The notes: generated by a model from the letters alone, not told the origin. A DNA stretch of 64,000 nt from Aestuariibacter sp. A3R04 (GCF_018860805.1 NZ_JAHKQR010000003.1:806001-870000); one strand, 5' to 3'; shown: positions 20,984-31,434, counted from the stretch's first letter. Made by a program: numbers and translations.

Positions 20984-21724
20984 ATGAAAAGATTACTACT
21001 ATCGACCTTGTTATTATGCGGCACGGCCAATGCTGGTATTGTGACATTAAGCGAAACTAACTTTAATGCGTCTGCGGGTCAAATCACGTTTTCTGAGTTT
21101 GCGGTGGGAACGGTTAATCCATTTTACACCGCGGCTGACTATGGCGGTGCTGCGGATGCTCCTGATGTGTCTTTTGACGGGTGGTTTATGGGGCAATCAC
21201 TAAGTCTTGATCCTGCAACCGATTGTCCTGGAGCATCGGCAACTGCGTGTATTGTGGGTATGCCTGATTCTCCGTTGATGCTCGATCCCTCAGCCCCAGA
21301 CACGGCAATCGTTTCCGATGGCGCAAACCCGACTTCTCCCGTATTGAGCGGAACACCTACGTTTAACGGCGGTATCGCAGTGTTGTTCAGTACTGATCAA
21401 TTTGGCGTAGGTTTTGACGGTGGCTTTTTTGATGCCGTGGGTTCTACGGCAATTACGGCATTCGCCCGTGATGGTAGTCTGATTGGTTCCGTCGCAAATA
21501 CGATAACTGGAATAGAATTCCTAGGCTTAGCCACAGATGACAATACTGCTTCAATTGCCGGTGTATTTTTGGATCTGGTAGGCGCGGAACCAGCTGGCTT
21601 CGCGATTGATAATATCCGTTTTGGACAAGTAGGTGATATCGATGTCAGTGTGCCGTTACCACATTCTTTCTCGTTAATGCTCATAGCCTTAGGTGGTCTT
21701 TTTGTTGCACGTCGCAAAAAGTAA
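20984..21724 (+). CDS. Secreted protein with VPLP/PEP-CTERM-like sorting signal
   Basis: A 246-residue exported protein. Residues 1-18 are a signal peptide (MKRLLLSTLLLCGTANAG). The mature part is rich in Asp, Gly, Ala and Phe and has no catalytic motif I recognise. The C-terminus reads VPLPHSF, then a hydrophobic helix (SLMLIALGGLFVA) and a basic RRKK end. This is the tripartite plan of PEP-CTERM proteins, with PLP instead of PEP as in the VPLPA-CTERM variant. Such proteins are processed by an exosortase and end up at the surface or in the extracellular matrix; no exosortase is in this window. GGAG lies eight bases before the ATG. Confidence 0.85.
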   Translation: MKRLLLSTLLLCGTANAGIVTLSETNFNASAGQITFSEFAVGTVNPFYTAADYGGAADAPDVSFDGWFMGQSLSLDPATDCPGASATACIVGMPDSPLMLDPSAPDTAIVSDGANPTSPVLSGTPTFNGGIAVLFSTDQFGVGFDGGFFDAVGSTAITAFARDGSLIGSVANTITGIEFLGLATDDNTASIAGVFLDLVGAEPAGFAIDNIRFGQVGDIDVSVPLPHSFSLMLIALGGLFVARRKK

Positions 21725-21743
21725 GAGGCAAATAACAAATAAG

Positions 21744-21776
21744 AAACCCGATAAATGCGTTTATCGGGTTTTTTTA
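21744..21776. terminator. Bidirectional terminator between the sorting-signal gene and katG
   Basis: AAACCCGATAAA (21744-21755) pairs with TTTATCGGGTTT (21760-21771) across TGCG, followed by TTTTTACTT. The minus-strand reading (TTTCTTATTTG) could also end katG transcripts. Confidence 0.88.
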
Positions 21777-21816
21777 CTTCACTTACATCGAAATCCCCTA
21801 TTTCTCTTTGTTTAGA

Positions 21817-24054
21817 TCACTTCAGATCGAAGCGGTCATTTCTCATCACTTTTACCCACGCGGTAACAAAATCGTTGACGAATTTGTTTTGCGCATCGGC
21901 TGCGCCATAAACTTCAGCTACAGCACGGAGTTCTGTATTTGAACCGTAGATGAGATCAACCGGTGTTGCGGTCCAGCGAATTTTTCCTGATGCTCTGTCT
22001 ACACCTTCGTACAATCCAATACTGTTGTCAGATTTTCTCCACTGTGTAGACATGTCAAGCAAGTTCACAAAAAAATCGTTGGTCAGCTTACCAGGCTGAG
22101 TGGTTAAGACACCGTGAGCGGAGCCGTCCGCATTGACATTTAACGCCCGCATTCCGCCGAGTAAAACTGTCATTTCGGGAACCGTCAGTGCCAGCTTGTC
22201 GGCTTGATCAACCATCATTACAGCAGGTGAACGATACGCGTTTCGCGTATAGTAATTTCTGAATGCATCGGCCGTTGGTTCAAGTACAGCGAATGAGTCA
22301 ATGTCTGTCATCGCTTGGGTGGTGTCGGCTCTGCCCGGTGCAAACGGAACGGTTATGCTAACGCCAGCATCAGAAGCGGCTTTTTCGATGGCTGCCGCGC
22401 CACCTAATACAATCATATCAGCCAAAGATACTTTGGCCTTAGAAGAGCGGCTATTGAAGTCCTGTTGAACGTCTTTAAGTACAGAAAGCACTTTTTGAAC
22501 TTCTTTTGGATTATTGATCTTCCAGTCTTTTTGAGGTGCCAGCGCAATACGTGCACCATTTACGCCGCCGCGCATATCTGTATCGCGATAACTGGCTGCC
22601 GCTGCCCATGCTACCCGAACCAATTCCTGAACCGTGAGCTTGCTATCCAGAATAGTTTTTTTCAAGGATGATGCTTGCTCAACAGAAATCAATGGGTGGT
22701 CTACCTCAGGGATGGGATCTTGCCAAATTAAGTCCTCATCCGGAATTTCGTTGCCCAGATAACGGGCTTTGGGACCGAGATCGCGGTGGTTTAACTTAAA
22801 CCAGGCTTTGGCGAAGGCTAACTCAAACGCTTTTGGATCGTTGTGGAATCGCTGTGCAATTTCCCTGAAAGCAGGATCTTCCTTCAGCGCTAAGTCAGTG
22901 GTAAACATAATTGGCGCGTGGCGCTTGCCTTTGACATGAGCGTCGGGGACCATACTGGCTGCTGCGTCCGATGTTGGGACCCACTGAATGGCGCCTGCAG
23001 GACTTTTTGTTTGTTTCCATTCGAAGCTAAACAAGTTGTCTAGATAGTTGGTTGTCCACTGCGTGGGTGTAACCGTCCAGGCGCCCTCAAGGCCACTTGT
23101 CATAGTGTCTTCAGCGTTCCCTTTTCCGCATTTGTTTTTCCAGCCTAAACCTTGATCTTCCAGTGCGGCAGCGGCGGGCTCTTTACCTAGGCAATCCGCT
23201 TTTTTCGCACCGTGCGCTTTACCAAACGTGTGGCCACCTGCAATAAGCGCTACAATTTCTTCGTCGTTCATTGCCATTCGGCCAAAGGACATACGGATGT
23301 CTTTTGCTGCCAGCAGCGGGTCGGGGTTACCGTGAGGTCCAACGGGGTTGACGTAAATCAAACCCATTTCCACTGCTGCCAATGGTCCTTTTAAATTGCC
23401 TTTTCCATCGCGTCGCTGATCGGTGAGCATTTCTTCTTCAGGGCCCCAATACACGTTGTCTGGCTCCCAGTCATCTGCCCGACCACCGGCAAAACCAAAG
23501 GTTGTAAAGCCCATGTCTTCTAGTGCCACATTGCCGGTAAGGGCGATAAGATCTCCCCAGGAAATACTGCGGCCGTATTTTTGCTTAACTGGCCAGAGCA
23601 ATCGTCGAGCTTTGTCGAGATTGGCGTTATCAGGCCAACTGTTCAATGGATCAAAGCGTTGCTGCCCACCGCCAGCGCCGCCGCGCCCATCGATAGTGCG
23701 GTATGTGCCCGCTGCGTGCCACGCCATGCGAATGAAAAACGGTCCGTAATGACCGTAGTCTGCCGGCCACCAGGGTTGTGAAGAGGTCAGTACCTCTCTT
23801 ATATCAGTTTTAACGGCGTTTAAATCCAGGCTTTCAAACTTGTCTGCGTAGTTAAAATTGTCACCATAGGGGTTGGACTCTACGCTGTGTGCCCGTAGTT
23901 GTGATAGATCGAGTTGTTCAGGCCACCAGAATGTATTGCTTTTTGGGGCTTCGTCGACAACGTTGTTCGCATCGTGACCCACGGTGGATGACGTGGCTCC
24001 CGGTGATATAGCCATGGCGACGGCGGCTACAACGGGAAGGAGTAGTATTTTCAT
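21817..24054 (-). CDS. katG: Catalase-peroxidase KatG, exported form
   Basis: A 745-residue bifunctional haem enzyme that destroys hydrogen peroxide. The distal site [11 protein letters not shown] gives Arg109, Trp112 and His113; the proximal site is [11 protein letters not shown]; both peroxidase-like halves are present. The first 23 residues ([23 protein letters not shown]) form a cleavable signal peptide, so this is a periplasmic KatG (KatP-like) and not the usual cytoplasmic form. AAAGGA is well placed before the ATG. I saw no convincing OxyR site upstream. Confidence 0.95.
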   Translation of the reverse strand: MKILLLPVVAAVAMAISPGATSSTVGHDANNVVDEAPKSNTFWWPEQLDLSQLRAHSVESNPYGDNFNYADKFESLDLNAVKTDIREVLTSSQPWWPADYGHYGPFFIRMAWHAAGTYRTIDGRGGAGGGQQRFDPLNSWPDNANLDKARRLLWPVKQKYGRSISWGDLIALTGNVALEDMGFTTFGFAGGRADDWEPDNVYWGPEEEMLTDQRRDGKGNLKGPLAAVEMGLIYVNPVGPHGNPDPLLAAKDIRMSFGRMAMNDEEIVALIAGGHTFGKAHGAKKADCLGKEPAAAALEDQGLGWKNKCGKGNAEDTMTSGLEGAWTVTPTQWTTNYLDNLFSFEWKQTKSPAGAIQWVPTSDAAASMVPDAHVKGKRHAPIMFTTDLALKEDPAFREIAQRFHNDPKAFELAFAKAWFKLNHRDLGPKARYLGNEIPDEDLIWQDPIPEVDHPLISVEQASSLKKTILDSKLTVQELVRVAWAAAASYRDTDMRGGVNGARIALAPQKDWKINNPKEVQKVLSVLKDVQQDFNSRSSKAKVSLADMIVLGGAAAIEKAASDAGVSITVPFAPGRADTTQAMTDIDSFAVLEPTADAFRNYYTRNAYRSPAVMMVDQADKLALTVPEMTVLLGGMRALNVNADGSAHGVLTTQPGKLTNDFFVNLLDMSTQWRKSDNSIGLYEGVDRASGKIRWTATPVDLIYGSNTELRAVAEVYGAADAQNKFVNDFVTAWVKVMRNDRFDLK

Positions 24055-24345
24055 GAATTTTTCCTTTAGCGAGTGGTGTAGTGTAACTTCAAGCCTCTGA
24101 AATATGCTCTACGCGCCCCGGTTTGGGAAATGGGTTATTTCGATTACAGCAATCTGTTTTTGTTATTAACCTGTTAACACTATGCTATTAATGCCATGCA
24201 GCAAAGCTTGGCATGCTGTATCCGGTATTGCACAGCGAGAAGACAATGACGACAAAAAGAGAAAAAGGGAAATGGAATGTCATGTTGTTGTAATAATCCT
24301 ATTTTCTAATACTTTCGTCTTAATTCGTGGTCTTCAGGATTTGCC

Positions 24346-25968
24346 GTGTTTAATTACTCCAGTATCAGTCGGCTAGTAATGACGCCTGTCATGGCCACCG
24401 TATTTGTACTTGTGGCGTTGAACATCGCGTCACTGTATAAATCATTTTCATTGTTACAACACTTTGATGAACTCGAACACACATTAATACAGTCAGAACG
24501 CGAAGTTACCGCCATACTGAACACTTTTAAAACCCAGGTTCAGGAATGGAAAAATACCCTTTTAAGGGGGCATGATAAGAGCAATAGGGAAAAGTACTGG
24601 CAACGATTTCAGCAACGGGAAGCTGACGTGCGTCTAAGCTTTGAGAAATTACTTTCCAATGATAGTTTAAACGACCAGGCAAGAGGGGATATAAAGCGAT
24701 TTTTAGATGCCCACAGGCTCATGGCGTCTAAGTATCGGGAAGGTTATGAAGCCTTTGTTCAATCCGGGTATGATCCAAAGGTGGCTGATGCTTACGTAAA
24801 GGGAATGGACAGAGAACCGGCTGTGCTGTTGGCGCAGGTGGCTGAAGAAATTGCCCGGCAATCCGCTGACGCGTTTGCCATGTTGCAAAGCAATACTCGT
24901 CGTATGCTGTGGAGTGTGCTGGGTACTGCGGTAATGTTGTCCTTTGTCTCCGTTTATTACCTTATCTATAGGTTGCGAAAAGAAGTAATCCATCCTATCA
25001 GACATATTGCTAATTGTATTTCAGGTTTGGCTAACAGTCGCTATGATTATTCGTTGTCCTATGAGCGCAGGCACGAGTTAGGTGTATTGGCAGATTCCGC
25101 TCGAGCACTACAAAGGAAGCTCAAAAGCTCTGTTGCTTTACTTTCCGATGCCGAGAGCCGGGTTGTTGAATCGGTTCAGCGTTTGCAAGAGGTAAGTCAC
25201 GCTATTTTGTCTGGTGCACAAGAGCAACAAAACAACAGTCGCTTATTAGACGGCAGTACAGATGAGCTCAGACAAATCGTACAGAGTTTGGTTACTATTA
25301 CTGATCAGGTGGCCGTAGCGACCAACAAGTCTGAGAGTAATGTCGAAGCGTGTTTCTCTACTTTTACAAAAGCTAATGATGGATTTAAACAGCTTGCTGA
25401 AACTGTAAATGCTTCCAGTGACATTGTTAGTGCTTTGCAGTGTCGAAGTGCAAATATACTCAAAGTGGTTAACGTCATCAATGAAATCGCGGATCAAACC
25501 AATCTACTCGCATTAAATGCTGCAATAGAGGCAGCCAGAGCTGGCGAGCACGGACGAGGATTTGCGGTAGTGGCCGATGAAGTCAGAGCACTGGCTGCTA
25601 AAACACAGCAATCTACCCGTGAAATTAACGAAATTTTGTCTGGTTTTGAATCAGAAGCGAAAGGAGCTGTCATTGCGATGCAGTCGGGAAAGAGACTGGC
25701 AGATGATAATGCCAGGGAGGCAGCTCTTGCGCTAGATACTTTGAACGATGTGGTTTGCGATATCCAGGAAACGGCGGGTGTAGTGGTTGAACTCAACAGA
25801 GCTGCTGATCAGCAAGCGCTGGTTTTAAAACAGGTTGAAGATGTGACGGGCGCCTCGATTAAGTCGTCAGAACGCTATCTCGCGTTGTCACAGCGACAAG
25901 ATATTTCCGATACCATGAAACAAATGGCAGCAAACGTTCGAAAAGTGGTTGCGTCACTAACAGGCTAA
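24346..25968 (+). CDS. Methyl-accepting chemotaxis protein
   Basis: A 540-residue transmembrane chemoreceptor. Membrane segments lie at about residues 10-30 and 184-206 and enclose a helical periplasmic sensor of about 150 residues. A HAMP-like segment follows ([19 protein letters not shown]), then the signalling hairpin with its conserved tip [22 protein letters not shown] near residue 377 and [15 protein letters not shown]. No C-terminal CheR/CheB tether pentapeptide is visible. The start is GTG with AGGA upstream. The ligand is unknown. It stands alone, divergent from katG. Confidence 0.93.
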   Translation: MFNYSSISRLVMTPVMATVFVLVALNIASLYKSFSLLQHFDELEHTLIQSEREVTAILNTFKTQVQEWKNTLLRGHDKSNREKYWQRFQQREADVRLSFEKLLSNDSLNDQARGDIKRFLDAHRLMASKYREGYEAFVQSGYDPKVADAYVKGMDREPAVLLAQVAEEIARQSADAFAMLQSNTRRMLWSVLGTAVMLSFVSVYYLIYRLRKEVIHPIRHIANCISGLANSRYDYSLSYERRHELGVLADSARALQRKLKSSVALLSDAESRVVESVQRLQEVSHAILSGAQEQQNNSRLLDGSTDELRQIVQSLVTITDQVAVATNKSESNVEACFSTFTKANDGFKQLAETVNASSDIVSALQCRSANILKVVNVINEIADQTNLLALNAAIEAARAGEHGRGFAVVADEVRALAAKTQQSTREINEILSGFESEAKGAVIAMQSGKRLADDNAREAALALDTLNDVVCDIQETAGVVVELNRAADQQALVLKQVEDVTGASIKSSERYLALSQRQDISDTMKQMAANVRKVVASLTG

Positions 25969-26028
25969 ACCAAACAAATGATTTTTGTGGCATCATAAGC
26001 AATATGCGCGTTTTCACGGAGTTGTAAT

Positions 26029-26928
26029 GTGAAGCCATTAGTTTTCCATCCTATTTACAGTCAGCTAAACCTACCGGTACGGCACCGGTTTCCCATCCAA
26101 AAATACCAGGGAATTTACGACGCACTGCTGAAAAAAGGCGTATCTTCTGCCGCATTTTCTCAACCCAAAGCGGTAACAGAGCAACAACTGGCTGAAGTGT
26201 TTTGCCCACAGTATGTTCGCGCACTGTGCCATGGTCAGTTGGACGAAAAAGCCATGCGACGCATTGGCTTTCCCTGGTCTTCCCAACTGATTCAGCGTTC
26301 CTTAACTGCGGTAGGAGGGACATGTCAAACCGCTCATTTGGCGGCTGAGCATGGCATAGCGCTTAACCTCACCGGCGGATATCATCACGGGTTCCGCGAT
26401 TTTGGATCGGGTTTTTGTCTTTTCAATGATTTGTATTTCGCAGCACAGCAAATGCTCAAACGCATCGCCGTAGACAGAGTGATGGTAATCGACTGCGATG
26501 TGCATCAAGGAGATGGAACGGCCAAGCTGGCAGAGAATGACGCGCGGATATTTACGCTTTCTGTTCACTGCGAAAGAAATTTCCCCCATCGCAAACAGCA
26601 GTCAGATGTAGATATAGGCCTGGAAAAAGGCACGACGGATGCGGAGTATTTGGAAACCCTTGAGCAAGCGCTTATTTTGGCATTCAGACAATGTGCACCA
26701 GATTTTGTCATCTATGATGCCGGTGTCGATGTGCATGAGGATGATGATCTTGGTCTACTCAACGTTTCCACCCAGGGTGTTTACGAGCGGGATAAATTAG
26801 TGCTTGATTGGTGTCAGCGAGAAGGCATACCCGTGGCCTGTGTGATTGGAGGTGGTTATCAGCGTGACATTGGCGCATTGGTAAACGTACACCTGCAGCT
26901 TTTTCGGGCCGCAGGTGTAGTAGCTTAA
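26029..26928 (+). CDS. Histone deacetylase-family amidohydrolase
   Basis: A 299-residue zinc-dependent deacetylase-fold protein. Catalytic-site motifs are GGYHHGFRDFGSGFCLFND (tandem His near 117-118), VIDCDVHQGDGTA (Asp and His zinc ligands near 155) and YDAGVDVHEDDDLG (third ligand near 230). Bacterial members act on acetylated polyamines, acetoin-pathway proteins or other small amides; the substrate here cannot be told. The GTG start has CGGAG eight bases upstream. The 3' end overlaps the end of the converging pldA-like gene by four bases. Confidence 0.9.
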   Translation: MKPLVFHPIYSQLNLPVRHRFPIQKYQGIYDALLKKGVSSAAFSQPKAVTEQQLAEVFCPQYVRALCHGQLDEKAMRRIGFPWSSQLIQRSLTAVGGTCQTAHLAAEHGIALNLTGGYHHGFRDFGSGFCLFNDLYFAAQQMLKRIAVDRVMVIDCDVHQGDGTAKLAENDARIFTLSVHCERNFPHRKQQSDVDIGLEKGTTDAEYLETLEQALILAFRQCAPDFVIYDAGVDVHEDDDLGLLNVSTQGVYERDKLVLDWCQREGIPVACVIGGGYQRDIGALVNVHLQLFRAAGVVA

Positions 26929-27842
26929 AGAAAGGTAAGTTGGAAGCCTAAGCCTATGCGCTCCTGACTTCGGTTGTAGTCAATTAGGGAGTCGCCATAT
27001 CCATTGAAATACTGGAGTAAAACTTCATAGCGATTGGAAATAGGGTAGGTGATATCTAACTGAATACTCCCCCGGTTATTATTGATATTGAGATTGTTTC
27101 GCACTAAAGCCAGTAACTTGAACTGCCCCATACGAGTGCCGTATCCAAACTCCATTCTGCCGTAGTAATCATTGATATCCGGGTTGTCATCCCCTGTTGG
27201 GTCCAATGGGTCTGTTTTTTCATCTTCCGGAAGTCGGTACCAGGTTTTGAGATAATAGATATCATCGTAATCACTAAATAGGACTGAGGCGTAAATTCTA
27301 TTCCAGCTTCTGGAACGCTCACCACTTTGACCATTCGACATGTGGTTGAAACCTATTTGAAACGCATTAAAATCGTACCCTAACAACGTGATATCGGCGT
27401 CTTGTTGGTAGAAAATTTCCGGCTGGTAGTTGGTTTCTCGGAAGGGCTTCGATACTTCGCTATTATACAATTGCCAGAATGATGTCAGTGTAAAGCCAAA
27501 GTACAGGCCATCGGCGGAGCTTTCTCTTAAGTACAGTGGCAGTTTAACGCTGAGCTGAAATTTGGCTTCTGCGTTATCTACATTTTCTGGCGTTAAATCC
27601 TGGTTGCCCGATGCGTTTGGGTTAGTGACATAGGTGATGGGCAACAGGTAATTGGGATGATATTGAGTGATGGAAAACAAATTACCCAGCGCTTGTTTGT
27701 CAGCCTCAACGCGGGAACTAAGGATCGCAGGAGCGGGCTGTTGACTTTCTACAACGGGTGTTTCTTCTTGCGACTGGGCGTTGGAATGCAAAGAAAAGGC
27801 ATTGAAAAGCAATCCGACAGTCAGGATCTGGAATTTGGTCAC
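26925..27842 (-). CDS. pldA: Outer-membrane phospholipase A (PldA)
   Basis: A 305-residue outer-membrane beta-barrel enzyme with a signal peptide (cleavage near SNAQS). The catalytic motif is seen in FNHMSNGQSGERSRSWNRIY (His and Ser of the Asn-His-Ser site) and the C-terminus ends with an aromatic beta-strand (IGLGFQLTFL), as barrel proteins do. It hydrolyses phospholipids that have reached the outer leaflet. The start is GTG. It follows the MBL-fold gene with an 11-base gap on the same strand, so the two are probably one transcript. Confidence 0.88.
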   Translation of the reverse strand: MTKFQILTVGLLFNAFSLHSNAQSQEETPVVESQQPAPAILSSRVEADKQALGNLFSITQYHPNYLLPITYVTNPNASGNQDLTPENVDNAEAKFQLSVKLPLYLRESSADGLYFGFTLTSFWQLYNSEVSKPFRETNYQPEIFYQQDADITLLGYDFNAFQIGFNHMSNGQSGERSRSWNRIYASVLFSDYDDIYYLKTWYRLPEDEKTDPLDPTGDDNPDINDYYGRMEFGYGTRMGQFKLLALVRNNLNINNNRGSIQLDITYPISNRYEVLLQYFNGYGDSLIDYNRSQERIGLGFQLTFL

Positions 27843-27853
27843 TTGAGTACCTG

Positions 27854-28696
27854 TTAGTTGAATTTGAGGGACTGCCCCTCTGCGGCAGCAAATACAGACA
27901 CGCTGGATTCCGCTATCGCAGTATATTCATTGCAGTGAGCTACCACAGCGTCTATGTCATCATCAGTTCTTTCCGGGTCATGGCTATACAATGCCAGTTG
28001 CTTTGCATTTGACGCCATGGCGAGCTTGACAGCTTCTTCTGCAACAGAATGCCCCCAGCCCGATTTGGCAGGCATATCAGACAACATGTACTGCGCGTCG
28101 TGGATGATCACGTCTGCATCTCTGGCAAACTCCACAAACGTGAGGAAGTCGGTTTCCTTTTTGTAGGGAGGGTAGAGTTCATTATCCGTGATATAGGCAA
28201 CTTTAGCACCATCAGCTTCAATGGTGTATGCACTGCCTTTTCCCGGGTGATTCATCGCCAGACGGGTGATAGTGGCCCCGCCAATTTGCCAACTGTCTAT
28301 TGATTCGGGGATCGGTTTTATTGATATCTGAGATGTTAGGGCGCTGGCGGGAACGGGGAATACCGAACCTTGCATTTGTTGAAGAATTTGATCGAACTCC
28401 GGCATTGTCGTCATGCCGGGAGTGATGTTGATTTCCCTGTTTGGCTGGTAGATAGGAGCAAAAAATGGAAAGCCCTGTATGTGGTCCCAGTGATTGTGAG
28501 ATAACAATAAATGAATGGGGGTTTGCTTTTTTATTAAGAGATTACCGAGTTCGCGAATACCGGTACCTGCATCAAGGATGATGTCTGTACCATCGGCGAG
28601 ACTCAGGTGTACACACGCCGTGTTACCGCCGTATCTGACATAATCCCGCCCAGGGGTGGGAATTGAACCTCGGACACCATAAAAGGTTAGCTGCAT
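27854..28696 (-). CDS. MBL-fold metallo-hydrolase
   Basis: A 280-residue metallo-beta-lactamase-fold protein. The metal-binding motif is LSHNHWDHIQGFPFF, with an upstream LDAGTGIRELG, a later AMNHPGKGSAY histidine and HDAQYM. This plan fits the RNase Z/PhnP-like branch of phosphodiesterases; in some bacteria such proteins are fused to receiver or cyclic-nucleotide domains, but none is present here. AGGAG is well placed before the ATG. It is upstream of pldA in the same unit. Substrate unknown. Confidence 0.88.
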   Translation of the reverse strand: MQLTFYGVRGSIPTPGRDYVRYGGNTACVHLSLADGTDIILDAGTGIRELGNLLIKKQTPIHLLLSHNHWDHIQGFPFFAPIYQPNREINITPGMTTMPEFDQILQQMQGSVFPVPASALTSQISIKPIPESIDSWQIGGATITRLAMNHPGKGSAYTIEADGAKVAYITDNELYPPYKKETDFLTFVEFARDADVIIHDAQYMLSDMPAKSGWGHSVAEEAVKLAMASNAKQLALYSHDPERTDDDIDAVVAHCNEYTAIAESSVSVFAAAEGQSLKFN

Positions 28697-28753
28697 GGTT
28701 TCTCCTGACGCAACATCGCCGGGGTATGTAATACCCCAGCTTCTCTGATAAGT

Positions 28754-30457
28754 CTATAACGTCGAAATAAACTCGCCAACTTTATCGATGTCTAACAACG
28801 TTTTTTCACCGGTAATGCGATTCTTGTATTCGACCTGTCGATTGTCGAGGTTTCTCTCACCGATAACAATACTGTGAGGAATGCCCACCAGCTCCATGTC
28901 GTTAAACATGACTCCCGGACGTTCCTTCCTGTCGTCAAACAGGACGTCGACATCTTGCTTTTTGAGATCTTCGTACAATGCTTCCGCCGTTTCTCTAATA
29001 CGTTGAGACTTGTGCATGTTCATAGGAATAAGGGCAAGGGTGAAAGGCGCAATAGACATCGGCCATTTTATCCCAAACTTATCGTGGTTTTGTTCTATAG
29101 CGGCTGCAACTATGCGCGATACACCAATACCGTAGCATCCCATTGTGAGTGTCTGATGTTTACCTGTTTCACTGAGCACGCCGCAGTTCATCGCTTTTGA
29201 GTATTTGTCACCCAACTGAAAAATATGGCCTACTTCAATACCTCGTTTAATATCCAGGACTCCTTTTCCACACGGCGAAGGATCACCGGCTACCACGTTG
29301 CGGATATCCGTGCTTTCTGGCGCTGTTAGCCAATTGGCATTCGTGAGTAGAGAACCTTTTTTACCGGCACCGCAGGTGAAATCAGCCAAAGCCGCCGCAC
29401 TGTGATCGACGACACTGGCTATCGGGAGATGTCGGGGGTCTGCATATACGGCGGGACAACCCAACACCGCTTCAGCCTTTTCCGGACTTGCGATGGCCAA
29501 TGGTGTTGCTACTAGCGGGTGCTTCTCAGCTTTTACTGTGTTTAGTTCGTGGTCTTTGCGCAAAACTAAGGCTACCCATTTGTCAGTATCGTCATCGCTA
29601 ACTGCTTTTACCACTACAACTTGTAAGGTGTTAGCTTCACTGAGTTCACCCTTTGCAATCAAGCTGTCTGGTGAGGCATCATCAGCAACGGCGATTTCTG
29701 TTTCAACGGCCCCGCTGGGTACCTCTTTTGTTACCGGCGCTACGGCTTCGGCCATTTCTACGTTCGCTGCATAATCTGATTCTGTAGAGAATGCAATAGC
29801 ATCTTCGCCTGAGTCGGCAAGTACGTGAAATTCGTGTGATACCGCTCCGCCGATGGCGCCCGAGTCAGCAATAACCGCTCGAAAATCAAGGCCCAGTCGG
29901 GTGAAGATGTTGCTGTACGCTTGGAACATGACATCGTAGGTTTGTTGCAGTGACGCGTCGTCGAGATGAAAACTGTAGGCGTCTTTCATGGTAAATTCAC
30001 GGCCGCGCATAATGCCAAAGCGGGGACGCACTTCATCGCGAAATTTAGTCTGAATCTGATATAAGTTTACAGGCAACTGTTTGTAGCTACTGATTTCATT
30101 TCGCACCAGGGATGTAATGACTTCCTCGTGAGTGGGGCCCAGGACAAAATCCCGCTGATGACGGTCTTTAATACGCAGCAATTCGGGCCCGTATTCTTCC
30201 CATCGACCCGATTCTTCCCATAAATCGGCTGGCTGCACGACTGGCATCAACACTTCAATCGCCCCCGCTTTGTTCATTTCGTCGCGAACGATGCTGGCTA
30301 CCTTGTTCAATACCCGCAGGCCGCTGGGCAACCAGGTATATAAGCCAGCCGCGAGTTTGCGGATCATACCCGCTCGAATCATGAGCTGGTGGCTGATAAC
30401 TTCTGCATCTGCAGGTGTCTCTTTTTGCGTTGACAGCAGATATTGGCTTGTGCGCAT
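28754..30457 (-). CDS. proS: Proline-tRNA ligase, bacterial type
   Basis: A 567-residue class II synthetase that charges tRNA-Pro (two tRNA-Pro genes lie near 38 kb). Visible parts are the N-terminal [40 protein letters not shown] (motif 2 region), an insertion editing domain at about residues 225-390 which removes mischarged alanine, and the C-terminal anticodon domain with [15 protein letters not shown]. Length matches E. coli (572). AAAGGA lies 11 bases before the ATG. Confidence 0.97.
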   Translation of the reverse strand: MRTSQYLLSTQKETPADAEVISHQLMIRAGMIRKLAAGLYTWLPSGLRVLNKVASIVRDEMNKAGAIEVLMPVVQPADLWEESGRWEEYGPELLRIKDRHQRDFVLGPTHEEVITSLVRNEISSYKQLPVNLYQIQTKFRDEVRPRFGIMRGREFTMKDAYSFHLDDASLQQTYDVMFQAYSNIFTRLGLDFRAVIADSGAIGGAVSHEFHVLADSGEDAIAFSTESDYAANVEMAEAVAPVTKEVPSGAVETEIAVADDASPDSLIAKGELSEANTLQVVVVKAVSDDDTDKWVALVLRKDHELNTVKAEKHPLVATPLAIASPEKAEAVLGCPAVYADPRHLPIASVVDHSAAALADFTCGAGKKGSLLTNANWLTAPESTDIRNVVAGDPSPCGKGVLDIKRGIEVGHIFQLGDKYSKAMNCGVLSETGKHQTLTMGCYGIGVSRIVAAAIEQNHDKFGIKWPMSIAPFTLALIPMNMHKSQRIRETAEALYEDLKKQDVDVLFDDRKERPGVMFNDMELVGIPHSIVIGERNLDNRQVEYKNRITGEKTLLDIDKVGEFISTL

Positions 30458-30561
30458 TACGGGTTACGTCCTTTAGCAAAGAATAAAAAAACCGCGTCAT
30501 TCTAGCAGTATAGAAAAAGTCAAAAAAGCCGTTTTTTCAATTCCTTCTTTTCGACGTTATT

Positions 30562-31278
30562 CTACGGCAGGTTTTCAATGGCTAGCACACAGATTTCTCC
30601 TTGTCTCACACACCAGCTGATGTCTTTTTCAAATAGCGCTACACGGTATATTTTTGCGTCGTCATCCAGGTGCTGTTTGTAGGCAGGACGCGGGTCTTGG
30701 GAGAGTATGCTTCTGATGAATGTACGAGCGTCAGGATAGCTGACACACAGCGCGTCAAGTTCCAAATTAGCCATTGGAGAAAAGTGGACAGTGCGCTCCG
30801 GAATAGGTTGATATTCGGTCAGTCGGTCTGTGGCGTTGTCGACCCGATCAGCATAGGGCAGGTATGGCTTGATATCAACGATGGGGGTTTGGTCAAGCAG
30901 ATCAACGCCACTAACGTCGAGACAGATCCGTCCATTAACTGTGTGAAGACCTTCGTTTTTTACCACCGACATGCCTATGCCATTGGGCCGGTGTGTGCTT
31001 CTGGTGGCGAATACCCCTAAGGTGTTGTTGCCACCTAGCCGAGGTGCTTTTACCTGAAGTTTCCATCCGCGCCTGGCAGTAGCGTGAAAATGAAATAATA
31101 ACCACACATGGCTGAAGCCTTCCAGCCCCTTAAACGCCTGTGGGTCATCAAAAGGCGTGTCGAACGTAACACGTCCGGATGCATTGGCCAGATTGGGTTG
31201 ACGGGGAATGGCAAACTTTTGTTTGAATGGCGTAGCGATAACACCTATGGGCTGTATATTCACGACGTTTGAGCTCAA
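30562..31278 (-). CDS. trmO: tRNA (adenine-N6)-methyltransferase TrmO
   Basis: A 238-residue protein of the TsaA/TrmO family, which methylates t6A37 in threonine tRNAs. The N-terminal beta-barrel domain carries PIGVIATPFKQKFAIPRQ, FSHVWLLFHFH and ATRSTHRPNGIGMSV, all strongly conserved. The start is a TTG giving MSSNVVNIQ, which aligns with the E. coli N-terminus; a GTG 15 bases later is an alternative, and neither has a clear ribosome site. It lies upstream of proS on the same strand with a 104-base gap. Confidence 0.9.
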   Translation of the reverse strand: MSSNVVNIQPIGVIATPFKQKFAIPRQPNLANASGRVTFDTPFDDPQAFKGLEGFSHVWLLFHFHATARRGWKLQVKAPRLGGNNTLGVFATRSTHRPNGIGMSVVKNEGLHTVNGRICLDVSGVDLLDQTPIVDIKPYLPYADRVDNATDRLTEYQPIPERTVHFSPMANLELDALCVSYPDARTFIRSILSQDPRPAYKQHLDDDAKIYRVALFEKDISWCVRQGEICVLAIENLP

Positions 31279-31339
31279 GTGAAAGACGATGTCAATTTTT
31301 CTCTATTGTCATAATTATCTCATAAATCGCGGCTATGAT

Positions 31340-31434
31340 ACGACTCGAATTTACAAGGAGGTTGTGGCTGGGCACACCTCTGGTTCCCTGGATCCCAGTT
31401 TCTTCTTGCCCTGCTTTTTGCAGGGCTTTTTTTG
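31340..31434 (+). ncRNA. Candidate small RNA ending in an orphan terminator
   Basis: The stretch has no coding potential I trust but folds plausibly: GAGGTTGTG...CACACCTC (31358-31380), CTGG-ATC-CCAG (about 31388-31398), and a terminator stem. It begins with an exposed AAGGAGG (31355-31361) that the first hairpin would cover. A TATGAT box at 31334-31339 would start transcription near 31346; the -35 is poor. No gene on this strand lies upstream to need the terminator. I recognise no known RNA family. Confidence 0.4.
31408..31433 (+). terminator. Rho-independent terminator without an upstream gene
   Basis: GCCCTGC (31408-31414) pairs with GCAGGGC (31420-31426) across TTTTT and is followed by seven T. 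The nearest upstream gene (trmO) is on the other strand, so the terminator must serve a non-coding transcript or a leader. Confidence 0.85.

Noticed and set aside
24055..24200. OxyR-like ATAG-spaced pattern upstream of katG
   Set aside because: Only one of four ATAG/CTAT elements is seen at the required spacing, so it is not a credible OxyR site.
24182..24376. 64-codon frame in the katG-chemoreceptor gap
   Set aside because: It overlaps the chemoreceptor start in another frame, and the peptide has no domain or signal; probably chance.
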